Origin: Streptomyces sp. NBC_01451
Lineage (GTDB): Bacteria; Actinomycetota; Actinomycetes; Streptomycetales; Streptomycetaceae
Assembly: GCF_036227485.1 (NCBI RefSeq)
Contig: NZ_CP109479.1
Coordinates: 3,162,001-3,226,000, forward strand
Direction: 5' to 3'
Length of the DNA: 64,000 bases
Shown: positions 43,992 through 53,445 of the stretch, piece by piece
How positions within the stretch are numbered: the stretch's first letter is position 1
Layout of the letters: every line of letters starts with the position of its first letter
Position numbers and translations under genes: made by a program
The notes under the pieces: generated by a model
Database searches by the model: none
The model's input: only the letters and a program-made list of their open reading frames with translations
What the model was told of the DNA's origin: nothing

Positions 43992-44711
43992 ATGACTGCG
44001 TCCGTCCCCGACGCGCCCCTGGATTCGCCGGCCGTCGGCCGCGGTCCCCTGGCGCTCTCGCTGCCACATTCCGATGAGATCAAGCCCAAGCTGCGCGGCT
44101 GGCTGCATCTCGGCATGTTTCCGGCCGTACTCATCTCCGGCCTGGTACTCACCGCGCTCGCCAGTTCCAGCCGGGCCCGCATCGCCTGCGGGATCTTCAC
44201 GCTCACCGCGTGCCTGCTGTTCGGCGTGAGCGCGCTCTACCACCGCGGCACCTGGAGCCCGCGCATGGACGGCGTCCTGCGCAGGCTCGACCACGCCAAC
44301 ATCTTCCTGATCATCGCGGGCACCTACACCCCCCTGACGATGCTGCTGCTCCCGGCGAGCAAGGGCCAGTGGCTCCTGTGGGGCATCTGGGGCGCCGCCG
44401 TGGCCGGCATCGCCTTCCGGGTGTTCTGGGTCGGCGCCCCGCGCTGGCTCTACACCCCCTGCTACATCGCGATGGGCTGGGCGGCCGTCTTCTTCCTGCC
44501 GGACTTCATGCGCGCGGGCGGCATCGCCGTCCTGGTGCTGGTCCTCGTCGGCGGACTCCTCTACAGCGCCGGCGGCGTGATCTACGGGCTCAAGCGCCCC
44601 AACCCGTCACCTCGCTGGTTCGGCTTCCACGAGGTGTTCCACTCCCTCACCCTCGCGGCCTTCGTCGCGCACTACATCGGCATCTCGATGGTGGCTTACC
44701 AGCACGGGTGA
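43992..44711 (+). CDS. PAQR/hemolysin III-family membrane protein
   Basis: This 239-aa protein has seven membrane helices and the PAQR motifs SALYHRGTWS, LDHANIFLIIAGTYTPLT and FHEVFHSLTLAAFVAHY with the conserved His residues. Bacterial members have unknown roles, sometimes linked to lipid or ceramidase-like hydrolysis. The ATG at 43992 has no Shine-Dalgarno. A strong terminator follows at 44761. Confidence 0.92.
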   Translation: MTASVPDAPLDSPAVGRGPLALSLPHSDEIKPKLRGWLHLGMFPAVLISGLVLTALASSSRARIACGIFTLTACLLFGVSALYHRGTWSPRMDGVLRRLDHANIFLIIAGTYTPLTMLLLPASKGQWLLWGIWGAAVAGIAFRVFWVGAPRWLYTPCYIAMGWAAVFFLPDFMRAGGIAVLVLVLVGGLLYSAGGVIYGLKRPNPSPRWFGFHEVFHSLTLAAFVAHYIGISMVAYQHG

Positions 44712-44760
44712 TCCCCCCGACCCCTCCCCTTCCACCCCCTTCCCCTCACCCTCACCCGAG

Positions 44761-44791
44761 ATGGCCGCGGCTTCCGAGCCGCGGCCATTTT
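44761..44791 (+). terminator. Rho-independent terminator after the PAQR gene
   Basis: ATGGCCGCGGCT-TCCG-AGCCGCGGCCAT has perfect 12-bp arms and is followed by TTT and a further T-rich tail. It ends the PAQR transcript before the MFS promoter. Confidence 0.85.
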
Positions 44792-44857
44792 CTGTGCCCG
44801 CACATCCGATTCGCGCGCCCTCGCGCCCAGATTCCGCACGCTTGCACCCCAACCTTA

Positions 44858-44890
44858 TTGACAGTCACCACCTTTTGAGAGTTACTCTCA
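44858..44890 (+). promoter_or_regulatory. Promoter and operator of the MFS gene
   Basis: TTGACA at 44858-44863 is a consensus -35. TGAGAGT-T-ACTCTCA (44876-44890) is a perfect 15-bp palindrome that overlaps a -10-like TACTCT. The MFS ATG follows at 44895, so the mRNA would be leaderless. The TetR gene at the end of the locus is the likely repressor. Confidence 0.65.
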
Positions 44891-44894
44891 TTTC

Positions 44895-45098
44895 ATGGCT
44901 ACTGTCACTGGGCCGGACACCGGCACGGACACCACCCCACCCCTCGACCCCCGCCGCTGGTGGGCCCTGGGCGCCCTGGTCGCGAGCATGCTCGTCCTCG
45001 GCTTCGACATGACGATCCTCAACGTCGCGCTGCCGACGATGGCCGAACAGCTCGGCGCGTCCACCGGCGAGCAGCTGGGGGTCCCCCCAGGCATTTAG
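44895..45098 (+). pseudogene. MFS exporter, N-terminal fragment ended by an inserted element
   Basis: The 67-codon ORF holds the first helix of a DHA2-type (14-helix) drug exporter (WWALGALVASMLVLGFDMTI, NVALPTMAEQLGASTGEQL). It then enters the element at 45075-45110 and meets TAG at 45096. The reading frame is the same as in the next fragment, so only this stop separates them. The gene is under the TetR-type operator just upstream. Confidence 0.8.
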
Positions 45099-45110
45099 CA
45101 CTGGGGGAGG
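45075..45110 (+). repeat. Short structured insertion element, copy 1
   Basis: CTGGGGGTCCCCCCA starts the 36-bp element and CTGGGGGAGG ends it. CCCCCAG pairs with CTGGGGG around a small GC/GC inner stem, 5-nt loop ATTTA and one bulged A (45100). The insertion adds an in-frame TAG. The end GGGGGAGG abuts the next ATG as a Shine-Dalgarno-like tract. Confidence 0.7.
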
Positions 45111-46181
45111 ATGGCGGACGCGTACATCGTCGTGTTCGCCGCGCTGATGCTCCCGGCCGGACTCCTCGGCGACCGCTTCGGGCGGCGCCGGATGCTGATC
45201 GCCGGGCTCGGCGTCTTTCTCGCCGGGTCGCTCGTCGGAGCGCTGGCCGGTGACGTGAACTGGATCGTCGCGGCCCGAGCGCTGATGGGCGTGGGCGCGG
45301 CCCTCGTCATGCCCCTGGCCCTCTCCGTCCTGCCCTCGCTCTTCCCGCCCCACGAGCGCACCAAGGCCGTCGGCGTCATCTCGGCCGACTCCGCGCTCGG
45401 CATGCCGCTGGGCCCGATCATCGGCGGCTGGCTGCTCAACCACTTCTGGTGGGGCTCGGTCTTCCTGATCAACGTCCCGATGGTCGCCATCGGCATCGCG
45501 GCCTGCGTGTTCCTGCTCCCCGAAACCCGTGACCCGGCCTCCCCCAAGGTGGATGTGGCCTCCACGGCGCTCACGGCGACAGGCCTGGGCGCGCTCATCT
45601 ACTCGATCATCGAAGCCCCCACCCGGGGCTGGACCGACCCGCTGGTCCTCACCCTGTTCGCCCTGGCGGCCGTACTCCTGACGGCCCTCGTCCTGCGCGA
45701 ACGCCGCGCCACCCGGCCCATGCTCGACATGGCGCTGCTCTCCCAGCGGGGTTTCCTGCTGAACACGATCGCGGCGACGCTGGTGATGTTCGTCCTGTCC
45801 GGCCTGATGTTCGTACTGCCGCCGTATCTCCAGGCGGTACTGGGCGGTGACGCGCTGGGCACGGGCGTACGGCTGCTGCCGCTGATGGCCGGCCTGTCGG
45901 TGGCCGCACGGGCGGCACAGCCCGTGGGCGCCCGGTTCGGCTCGCGGGCGACGGTGGCCGCCGGCCTGGTGGTCCTGGCCTTCGCGGCGATCCTGGGCAG
46001 CCGTACGACGGTCGACGCGGGCTACGGCTACACGGCCCTGTGGCTGACCGTCGCCGGTTTCGGCTTCGGCTTCGCCGTCGTCCCGGCGATGGACGGCGCC
46101 CTGGCCACCCTGCCCGCCGACCGCGCGGGCTGGGGGTCCCCCCACGCCCTTGAGGCAGTGGGGGAGGCGGAGGACTCCTGA
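45111..46181 (+). pseudogene. MFS exporter, central fragment between two element copies
   Basis: This 356-codon frame encodes most helices of the DHA2 exporter, including motif A (GLLGDRFGRRRMLIAG) and motif C-like (SALGMPLGPIIGGWLL). The last 16 codons (WGSPHALEAVGEAEDS) come from the second element, which shifts the frame to a TGA at 46179. The stop overlaps the next ATG as TGATG, so reinitiation is possible. Whether a split transporter still works is unknown. Confidence 0.8.
46130..46167 (+). repeat. Short structured insertion element, copy 2
   Basis: The 38-bp element starts CTGGGGGTCCCCCCA and ends TGGGGGAGG like copy 1. Its stem is CCCCCAC:GTGGGGG, inner stem GCC/GGC, loop CTTGA, bulged A (46157). 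Relative to copy 1, the G-C pair next to the bulge becomes C-G, a compensatory change. Removing 35 nt restores the MFS frame (GGC GGA GGA CTC CTG ATG). Confidence 0.75.
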
Positions 46182-46612
46182 TGACGCTGCGCCAGGTCGG
46201 CGGCGCGATCGGTATCGCCCTGCTGGGCAGCCTGCTGGCGAGCACCTTCCGCGACCGCCTCGACGTCACGGGTCTGCCCGCCGACCTCGCGGACACGGCC
46301 GGCGACTCGGTGGTCGCGGCCCACCTGATCGCGGAGCGGACCGGCTCGGCACAGCTGCTGACCTCCGCGAACAGCGCGTACGTCCACGGCATGGGAGTCG
46401 TCCTGCTGGTGAGCGGGGTGGCTGCTCTGGTGACGGCGCTGCTGGCCGGGGCGTTCCTCCCGAACACTCCGACGCACACCGCTCCCGCACCGACGGACCC
46501 GGCACCCCCCACCCCTGCCACCACACCCGACACGGACACGGACACAACTACTGGCGCAGCCAAGGGCACAACCCCCGACATGCCTGCCGGCCGGCCCGAT
46601 GGCCGACAATGA
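46181..46612 (+). pseudogene. MFS exporter, C-terminal fragment
   Basis: ATG at 46181 opens 143 codons with the last helices of the exporter (TLRQVGGAIGIALLGSLLAS, GMGVVLLVSGVAALVTALLA) and a Thr/Pro-rich tail. It continues the protein interrupted by the second element. It overlaps the end of the central fragment by one base and ends 4 nt before the preferred TetR start. Confidence 0.8.
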
Positions 46613-46616
46613 ACGC

Positions 46617-47240
46617 ATGACGGCCGCACGCACCTCTCCCCTCGCCGACCGCCCCCAGCTGGGTCTCCGTGAGCGGAAGAAGATCAAGACCCGGATGGCG
46701 ATCCGTGCCGCGACGTACGAACTGATCGAGGACCAGGGGTACGACGCCACGACGATCGAGCAGATCGCCGAGCGCGCCGAGGTGTCGCAGTCCACGGTCT
46801 TCCGCTACTTCCCCACCAAGGAGGACATCGTGCTCACCGACGAGTACGACTCCGTGCTGGAGGAGGAGCTGCGCGCGCGCCCGGCGGACGAACCGTGGCT
46901 CGACTCCCTGCGGTACATCCTGAAGAAGGCCGTCGGCGCCAACTGGACCGAGGAGCCCGAGGTGACCCGGCTGCGCAGCCGGCTGATGCTGGAGGTACCC
47001 GCGGTCCGCTCCCGCATGATCGAGAGCATGTCCGAAATCGGGCGCCTCCTCTGCCGTGTCATCGCGGAGCGCACCGGCCGCGACCCCGCCGACCTGGAGG
47101 TCCGCGTCTACGCCATGTCCCTGATCGGTGGCCTGTCGGAGGTCACCGTCCACTGGGCGCAGAACGACTTCAGGGACAACCTGGCCGACCTGGTGGACCG
47201 CGCGGTGAACGTCTTCGAACACGGCCTCCCGACGGATTGA
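46617..47240 (+). CDS. TetR-family regulator of the MFS locus
   Basis: ATG at 46617 follows the MFS stop by 4 nt; an ATG at 46599 overlapping the stop is also possible. The product (207 aa from 46617) has the TetR helix-turn-helix (TIEQIAERAEVSQSTVFRYF, PTKEDIV) and a helical ligand domain. Cotranscription with the exporter and the 15-bp palindrome at 44876 point to autoregulated repression. The inducer is unknown. Since the exporter is broken, the regulator may now be orphaned. Confidence 0.9.
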   Translation: MTAARTSPLADRPQLGLRERKKIKTRMAIRAATYELIEDQGYDATTIEQIAERAEVSQSTVFRYFPTKEDIVLTDEYDSVLEEELRARPADEPWLDSLRYILKKAVGANWTEEPEVTRLRSRLMLEVPAVRSRMIESMSEIGRLLCRVIAERTGRDPADLEVRVYAMSLIGGLSEVTVHWAQNDFRDNLADLVDRAVNVFEHGLPTD

Positions 47241-47329
47241 GCCGAGGCAGCACCTCTTTTCCCACCGCACCTACCCGCCTGCTGCATCCATCCAGCGGGT
47301 CGGCACCCCTGCAGTGCCGTCCCGCACCC

Positions 47330-47428
47330 TCAGCCCGTCCGGCGTTTGAGGACGAGCGCGATCAGCGCGAAAGGGGGGTCCGGGGGCGCAGCCCCCAGGG
47401 ACGGGACGGGTAGGGCCGGCGGGAGCGA
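47330..47428. repeat. Dispersed repeat copy B
   Basis: It shares TCAGCCCGTCCGGCGTTTGA, GGGGGCGCAGCCCCC and GACGGGACGGGTAGGG with 41658-41745, with an extra segment (CGAGCGCGATCAGCGCGAAA) inside. It lies between the convergent tetR and yyaL-like genes. The hairpin GGGGGC/GCCCCC may help end transcription. Confidence 0.7.
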
Positions 47429-47430
47429 AC

Positions 47431-49464
47431 TCAGCCCCCCAGCGCGATACGCAACCGCTCCGGATCGGTCGTCGGAGCGTCACACGTGAAGTTGCGGCAG
47501 ACATACGCGGTGGGCTCACCACCGACGAGCGGCCGCCCGGCAAGCAACGGCAACTCCTCCCCGCCCGCGACCCCCACGGCGACCACGGCCCCCGGAGCCG
47601 TGGCCAGAAGCGCCGTACGGTGCAGAACGGTCGTGGCCGGATCACCGAGCGCCGGCCCGACGATCGCCACCTCCCGGGGCCCGTCCAGCAGCGCCTCCGC
47701 GACAGCGAGCCCCCACCCGATGAACCGCGGCACACGCGGCCCGAGCGCCTTCACGACCCCCAACGCCCGCTCGGCGGCGGCCCGATGGGGCTCGGACCCG
47801 GTCTGGGCGGCGTAACCGAGCAGCGCCCCCGCGGCGGCCGTCCACCCGGAGGGCACCGCGTTGTCGGTCGGATCCTGCGGCCGCCGGATGAGCTGCTCGG
47901 CGTCACTGGCGGTGTCGTACAGGGCCCCCGACCCGGCGTCGACGAACCGCGCGAGCACATGGTCGAGCAGGAACCCGGCGAACTCCAGCCACACCCCCTC
48001 CCCCGTCACGGAGGCAAGGGCGAGGAACCCCTCGGCGACATCGGCGTAGTCCTCCAGCACACCGGCGTTCGGACCGACCTGGCCGTCCTTGCTGGTACGG
48101 GCGAGATGCGCGCGGTCGTCCAGGTGAACCCGTACGAGGAGATCTGCGGCGGCCAGCGCGGCGTCCACGAGGTCGGGCCGCTCGAAGTAGGCACCGGTCT
48201 CGGCGAGCGCGGCGACGGCGAGCCCGTTCCAGGCGGCGACCACCTTGTCGTCCCGGCCGGGAGCGGGCCGCTCGCGACGGGCGCCGAGCAGCCGCGCCTT
48301 GACGGACTCGATCTTCTCGGCATCGAACACGCCCTCGTGCTGCGGAAGTTGGAGAACGGACGCCCCTTCCTCGAAGGTCCCGTCCGCCGTCACCCCGAAG
48401 TAGTGCGCGGCAAGCTCCGCGTCCTCGGCGCCGAGCACCTCGGTGAGCTGGGCCGGCGTCCAGACGTAGTAGGCGCCTTCGACGTGCTTGCCGGTCCCGT
48501 CGTCGCTGTCGGCGTCGAGCGCGGAGGCGAAACCCCCTTCGTTCGTGCGGAGTTCACGCACCAGGAAGTCGGCGGTCTCCAGGGCCACGCGCCGGGCGAG
48601 TTCGGAACCGGTGGCGCGCCAGAGGTGCGCGTACACGCGGCACAGCAGCGCGTTGTCGTACAGCATCTTCTCGAAGTGGGGCACGACCCACTCCCGGTCG
48701 ACGGAGTACCGGGCGAAGCCGCCGCCGAGCTGGTCGTAGATCCCGCCCCGGGCCATGCGCTCGCAGGTGTCCTGGGCCATCTGGAGCGCCCCCTCGGCAC
48801 CCGTACGGGCACTGTGCCGCAGCAGGAACTCCAGGGCCATGGACGGCGGAAACTTCGGCGCCCCACCGAATCCGCCGCGCTGGGCGTCGTACTCCCGGGT
48901 GAGCCCGAGCAGTGCCCGCGCCTGTTCCTCCTCACCGGGCGCCTCGGACGCGCCGTACCCGATCTCGCGCCCGGCGAGGTCCCGCACGATCTTCTGCGCG
49001 ACCTCGGCGACCTCGTCGCGCCGGTCGGTCCAGGCGGCGCGGACCCCCTCCAGCACCTCCCGGAAGGAGGGCATGCCGCTGCGGGGCTCGGGCGGGAAGT
49101 AGGTACCGAAGTAGAAGGGTTCGGCGTCGGGGGTGAGGAACACCGTCATGGGCCAGCCGCCCTGGCCGGTCGCCGCCTGGACGGCCTCCATGTAGACGGC
49201 GTCGACGTCGGGCCGCTCCTCGCGGTCGACCTTGACGCTGACGAAGTGCTCGTTGAGGTAGTCGGCGGTGGTCCGGTCCTCGAAGGACTCGTGAGCCATG
49301 ACGTGGCACCAGTGGCAGCTGCTGTACCCGACGCTCAGCAGGACCGGTCTGCCGCTCCGCCGCGCCTCCTCGAACGCCTCGGCCGACCAGGGCCACCAGT
49401 CGACCGGATTGTCGGCGTGCTGGAGGAGGTAGGGGGACGTCTCATGGGCCAGTCGGTTCGGCAT
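47431..49464 (-). CDS. YyaL/spermatogenesis-associated-20-like protein (DUF255 thioredoxin domain)
   Basis: ATG at 49464 gives 677 aa; ATG at 49473 would add three residues. Residues 1-170 are a thioredoxin-like domain with CxxC ([15 protein letters not shown]). The rest is an alpha/alpha barrel like glycosidase or N-acyl-glucosamine epimerase folds ([42 protein letters not shown]). The protein is cytoplasmic and of normal family length. The reaction is not known in the family. Confidence 0.9.
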   Translation of the reverse strand: MPNRLAHETSPYLLQHADNPVDWWPWSAEAFEEARRSGRPVLLSVGYSSCHWCHVMAHESFEDRTTADYLNEHFVSVKVDREERPDVDAVYMEAVQAATGQGGWPMTVFLTPDAEPFYFGTYFPPEPRSGMPSFREVLEGVRAAWTDRRDEVAEVAQKIVRDLAGREIGYGASEAPGEEEQARALLGLTREYDAQRGGFGGAPKFPPSMALEFLLRHSARTGAEGALQMAQDTCERMARGGIYDQLGGGFARYSVDREWVVPHFEKMLYDNALLCRVYAHLWRATGSELARRVALETADFLVRELRTNEGGFASALDADSDDGTGKHVEGAYYVWTPAQLTEVLGAEDAELAAHYFGVTADGTFEEGASVLQLPQHEGVFDAEKIESVKARLLGARRERPAPGRDDKVVAAWNGLAVAALAETGAYFERPDLVDAALAAADLLVRVHLDDRAHLARTSKDGQVGPNAGVLEDYADVAEGFLALASVTGEGVWLEFAGFLLDHVLARFVDAGSGALYDTASDAEQLIRRPQDPTDNAVPSGWTAAAGALLGYAAQTGSEPHRAAAERALGVVKALGPRVPRFIGWGLAVAEALLDGPREVAIVGPALGDPATTVLHRTALLATAPGAVVAVGVAGGEELPLLAGRPLVGGEPTAYVCRNFTCDAPTTDPERLRIALGG

Positions 49465-49746
49465 GGGGTCCATCCTGCCGCAGTACCCGGCCCGTCGGAC
49501 GGCAGGCGTATCCCGGACGATGACGTCCGGCTTCCCGACGCCACTGTCCGGCGCGCTGACGACGCCGGGGCAGGCGACGCGGCCCCTGTCGGCCGTCAGG
49601 CGGAAGCGGTCGCCCCGCTTCCCGTCGGCCCGGCACGAGCAGATCGCCGGCGTGCCCGGCACGGCGATCAGGTCCACACGCCCCCTCGCACCAATGCGCC
49701 GTCCGCAGGACACTTGACCAAGGAACCACCGAGGACAGGCCGTTGC

Positions 49747-49779
49747 TGTCAGATCGCCGTCGGATCACCGTCAGATCGC
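49747..49779. promoter_or_regulatory. Three 11-bp direct repeats upstream of the STAND gene
   Basis: TGTCAGATCGC, CGTCGGATCAC and CGTCAGATCGC follow each other without gaps, ending 19 bp before the start codon. An 11-bp period places each copy on the same DNA face, as in sites of SARP-type regulators. The rest of the 49465-49798 gap holds no supported gene. Confidence 0.5.
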
Positions 49780-49798
49780 TGCCAGAGGGGGACACACC

Positions 49799-52700
49799 AT
49801 GCGGGACAGCCACCGGGCGGAAGCCGAGCGGCTGTTGGGCCGGGCCGTGGAGGAAGAGGTACGGCGGTCCGGGGGGCGTACGGACGGGAGTGTGCTGCTG
49901 ACGCGGGCGCGCGGGGCACTGGACACCATGGCGCAGTCGTCCGCGGAGGAGTACGCCGCGTACACGCGGGCGCTCGACGAGGCGAAGGCCGGACAGCTCA
50001 CCTTCGGGCAGCGCTACGCCCGGGAGGGCGCCGGAACTCCCCTGCTGGTGGCGGCTGTCGCCGCGCTCGCGGCGGGCGTCGCCGACCTGGCCCTCGGCAC
50101 CGGCACGGGCACCGCCGTGGGCGCGGCGCTGACCGTGGGCGTCGTGGGCGCCGCCGCGACCGTCCTCAAGGTGACCGCTTCCCATGTGCCGGCCGCCCAC
50201 CACCGGGCCGGCGCCGTGAGCCAGCCCGGCGGTCCCGAGCAGCTGCGGCTGGCCTGGCTGACGGCGCTGGAGGTACGCGGCATCCGGCCGTTCCTCGACC
50301 AGCAGCGGGTGCTCAGCGCGTCCACCGGGCCGACGAAGAAGCCGGGGCCGAGGCTGCGCGGCAGTGACAAGAGCGCGGCGGCCCGCACACGCAGTGTCCT
50401 TGAGCAGTCGTTCGCCCAACTCCCGGACCCGGACGAGCCGTTCGCGGGCCGACGGCAGGAACTGACCCGTATCCGGCAGTGGGTGCACGCGGCCCGGGCG
50501 AGTACCGAGACCCGGCCGACCCTGGTCGTCCTGCACGGCGCGTCCGGCAGTGGCCGCAGCGCGCTCGCCATCCACGCGGCGCACGATCTGCGGGACCAGT
50601 TCCGGGGCGCGTGCGTGGTGGATCTGCGCGGCGACAGTCCGAAGGAGCCGCCGCTGCCCACCCGTGACGCCCTTCTCTACCTGCTGAACCGGCTCGGCGC
50701 CTCCCGCGAGCAGTCGCTCTTCCGTGAGCGTTCGTCACCGGACCAGCAGGTCAGAAGGCTGAGCGAGCTGTACAACCAGCATCTCACCGGGGTCCCGGTG
50801 ACGATCGTCCTGGACGACGCGCAGGACCCCGAGCAGGTCCGCACCCTCGTCCCGGAGCGCTCCGACAGCCTCGTCGTCGTCACCTCCCGCGAGCCCCTCG
50901 CCCTTCCGGCCGACCTGCCCTTCTGGGTGCATCAGCTGCCCGTCACCCCCCTGGACGCGGCGGGCGCGGAGGAACTGCTGAACGCGTCCGCGCAGACGGA
51001 ACCGGGATCGGGGTCCTCAGGGTCCTCAGGGTCCTCAGGGTCCTCAGGGTCCTCAGGGTCCTCAGGGTCCTCAGGGTCCTCAGGGTCCTCAGGGTCCTCA
51101 GGGTCAACGAGTCCATCAGATCCGTATGACGCCGAATCCGCCGAGCGAATAAGGGAGTTGTGCGGTGGGCTGCCGCTGGCGCTGCGCCTCGCGGGCTCCT
51201 CGCTCGGCCCGCGCAGCAGGCGCCGGCTGGCCGCCGATCTGGGCGCGTACGGTCCGGTCGAGCCGGTGGAGCGCGTGCTGTGGCTGCGCTACACCGATCA
51301 GCCGGAACCCGCCCGCCGGCTGCTGCGCAGGCTGGCGCTGGCCGGGCGGGCCTCCCTCGGCGCGGCGGCTGCCGCGGCCCTGCTGGCCACGGACCGGACT
51401 GAGGCGACCCGTCAGCTGGACGCGCTCGCCCGCGCGGGCCTGATCGACCATGTCCGAGGCAGCCGTTACCGTCTGCACGACCTGGTCCGCGCCTTCGCGC
51501 AGGCCCGTCTCCTCGACGAGGAGGAACCGGCGGAGCGCACGGCCGCGCAGGAACGTCTCATCGTGAGCTACGGCGAGCTGGCCGACTCGGTGCTGCGCCT
51601 GGTCGACGGCAACATGTCGACCCGCTCGGACCGCTTCAGCCCGCACGGCTTCACCTCCCTCGACGAGGCGCTGCGCTGGCTGGACGACGAGTCGAGCTTC
51701 ATCACGGCGACGCTGCGGCACGCGGAGGGCGTGAACCGGGCAGCCGTGCTCAACCTGCTGGGCGCCCTGTGCGACTACTGCCTGCTGCGCGGCGACCTCT
51801 ACCGGCTCGGTGAGATCAGTGAGCTCGCGGAGTCCGTCGACCAGGGTCTGCTGGTCCGCTCGGTGCAGTGGCGTACGGGTATCGCGGCCCGTCAGCTGGG
51901 CGAGCTGGACAAGGCGCGTACGACGCTCACCTCGGTCGTCGAGCTGTACATGGAGGCCCACCACGACGCGGGCGCCGCGCGGGCGCTGTGCTCGCTCGGC
52001 ATCACGCTGCACCACCAGGGCAACCTGGGCGAGGCCGCGGCGAAGCTCCAGGAGGCCCTGGACCTCCAGCAGGCGCCCGAGCTGGCGACCGACCGCGCCT
52101 GGACGATGCACGCCCTCGCCGCCGTCGAACGCGACCGCTCCCGCCTCGCCGAGGCCTGGGACCTGCTGACCCGTTCCCTCGTCCTGCACAAGGAGGGCGA
52201 GTCGATCCACGGCGAGGCGTGGGCCCACTTCCAGCTCGGCCAGCTGGGCCTGCGGATGGGCGACGTCCCGCGCGCCGAGTCCGAACTGCGTACGGCCCTC
52301 GATCTGTACGGCCGTACGCGCGACGCCCGTGGCGAGGCCTGGGCGCTGACCCAGCTGGCCCGGGCCCGGCTGGTCGCCGGGGACGCGTCGGCGGCGGTGG
52401 ACGGGCTGCGCCGGGCGGCGGCGGTCCACCGGGACAACGAGGACGCGCGCGGCGAGGCCTGGTCGGTCTACTACCTGGGCCAGTCCCTGGAGGAGACCGG
52501 CAACCTGGATCTGGCGGTCCGCGAGCTGGAACGTTCCCGCACGATGTTCTCCCGCATCCGCGACGTCTACGGCCTGGCCTGCGCCCGCCATCACTCCGCC
52601 CGCGTCACCCGCGACCAGCGGGCCGTCCAGACGGGCTCGCTGCGCAACTCGGGCTTCGCCCGCCAGCTCCTGGTGGACGCCCGCGCCGACTTCCAGCGCA

Positions 52701-53122
52701 TCGGGGTGGCCCACGGCGAGGCCTGGACCTGCCTGGAGCTGGCCGTCGTCGACGCGGGCAACGCCCGCACCCAGCAGGCGCTGGCCCTGTGCGACGAGGC
52801 GATCGGCCTGTTCACGTCGTACGGCGACCGGCGCGGCGAGGACTGGGCGCGCTTCCTGCGCTGCACGCTCCTGCCGTACGCGGCCCCCGGCGGCGTCGAG
52901 ATCGGCACGGCGGTGGCCCAGGAGGAGCTGGCCCAGCTCTCCCGTGGCCGCCATCCGTCCCGCGACGAGAAGCTCGACGACTTCGTCGATGCCTATCAGC
53001 TCCTGCTGGAGCGCGGGGTGGCCCTGGAGTCGGGCTGGCAGGGGTGGCGCCTGGGCATGATCCCGAACCGGCACGCCCGGGAGGTCATGGGGGTGCCGGT
53101 GGCTGCGGCCGGCCGACGGTAG
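49799..53122 (+). CDS. Membrane-associated STAND (NB-ARC-like) ATPase with TPR repeats
   Basis: This 1107-aa protein has a helical N-terminus, a hydrophobic Ala/Gly-rich pair at about 80-125 ([36 protein letters not shown]) and an NB-ARC-like module with Walker [12 protein letters not shown] (about 246-256) and Walker [10 protein letters not shown] (about 334-342). A (GSS)10 linker at 405-434, a winged-helix region ([20 protein letters not shown]) and many TPR helices to the end follow. AGAGGGGG precedes the ATG. AfsR-like regulators share the ATPase-TPR part, but no DNA-binding SARP domain is present. Role unknown: signalling, regulation or defence are open. Confidence 0.88.
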   Translation: MRDSHRAEAERLLGRAVEEEVRRSGGRTDGSVLLTRARGALDTMAQSSAEEYAAYTRALDEAKAGQLTFGQRYAREGAGTPLLVAAVAALAAGVADLALGTGTGTAVGAALTVGVVGAAATVLKVTASHVPAAHHRAGAVSQPGGPEQLRLAWLTALEVRGIRPFLDQQRVLSASTGPTKKPGPRLRGSDKSAAARTRSVLEQSFAQLPDPDEPFAGRRQELTRIRQWVHAARASTETRPTLVVLHGASGSGRSALAIHAAHDLRDQFRGACVVDLRGDSPKEPPLPTRDALLYLLNRLGASREQSLFRERSSPDQQVRRLSELYNQHLTGVPVTIVLDDAQDPEQVRTLVPERSDSLVVVTSREPLALPADLPFWVHQLPVTPLDAAGAEELLNASAQTEPGSGSSGSSGSSGSSGSSGSSGSSGSSGSSGSSGSTSPSDPYDAESAERIRELCGGLPLALRLAGSSLGPRSRRRLAADLGAYGPVEPVERVLWLRYTDQPEPARRLLRRLALAGRASLGAAAAAALLATDRTEATRQLDALARAGLIDHVRGSRYRLHDLVRAFAQARLLDEEEPAERTAAQERLIVSYGELADSVLRLVDGNMSTRSDRFSPHGFTSLDEALRWLDDESSFITATLRHAEGVNRAAVLNLLGALCDYCLLRGDLYRLGEISELAESVDQGLLVRSVQWRTGIAARQLGELDKARTTLTSVVELYMEAHHDAGAARALCSLGITLHHQGNLGEAAAKLQEALDLQQAPELATDRAWTMHALAAVERDRSRLAEAWDLLTRSLVLHKEGESIHGEAWAHFQLGQLGLRMGDVPRAESELRTALDLYGRTRDARGEAWALTQLARARLVAGDASAAVDGLRRAAAVHRDNEDARGEAWSVYYLGQSLEETGNLDLAVRELERSRTMFSRIRDVYGLACARHHSARVTRDQRAVQTGSLRNSGFARQLLVDARADFQRIGVAHGEAWTCLELAVVDAGNARTQQALALCDEAIGLFTSYGDRRGEDWARFLRCTLLPYAAPGGVEIGTAVAQEELAQLSRGRHPSRDEKLDDFVDAYQLLLERGVALESGWQGWRLGMIPNRHAREVMGVPVAAAGRR
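51011..51100 (+). repeat. 9-bp minisatellite (GGGTCCTCA x10) inside the STAND gene
   Basis: Ten perfect copies of GGGTCCTCA encode (Gly-Ser-Ser)10. The unit is a multiple of three, so gain or loss by slippage keeps the frame and changes only linker length. It lies between the ATPase domain and the winged helix. Confidence 0.95.
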
Positions 53123-53165
53123 GGGAAGCGTGGTCACCCGGTGCCGGGCACCCGGCGACCGCGCC

Positions 53166-53444
53166 TCACTCCTGCGCGGAGCCCTTGACCGTTCCCTTGG
53201 CCGCTCCCGTGGCCGTTTGCCCGGCCTGTTCACTGGCGGCGTCGGGAGTCTTCCGGGGGTCCGGCGCCTCCTTGAACTCGATCCTGCCCATCTGCTTGTT
53301 CATGGACTTCATCAGGGCCCACACGGCGAGAGCCATCACCGCGAACACGATGAAGCCGAGGACACCGGGGGTGACCTTGTCCTCGTCGACCTCCGCCGCG
53401 AACGGAAGGAGATGCGTCATTGCCAGGCTTGCGCTTGCGCTCAT
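53166..53444 (-). CDS. Small single-pass membrane protein linked to mca
   Basis: ATG at 53444 lies 1 nt after the mca stop and gives 92 aa; ATG at 53420 (MTHLLPFAAEVDEDKV) is an alternative start. One membrane helix (GVLGFIVFAVMALAVWALMK) is followed by a basic then Ala/Thr/Gly-rich tail. The same small gene commonly follows mca in Streptomyces as far as I recall. A GC-rich hairpin (GGTGCCGGGCACC) lies between it and the convergent STAND gene. Function unknown. Confidence 0.75.
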   Translation of the reverse strand: MSASASLAMTHLLPFAAEVDEDKVTPGVLGFIVFAVMALAVWALMKSMNKQMGRIEFKEAPDPRKTPDAASEQAGQTATGAAKGTVKGSAQE

Positions 53445-53445
53445 G

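Noticed and set aside
51011..51100. Regular repeats that could suggest a CRISPR array
   Set aside because: The 9-bp units are adjacent without spacers and encode a Gly-Ser-Ser linker.
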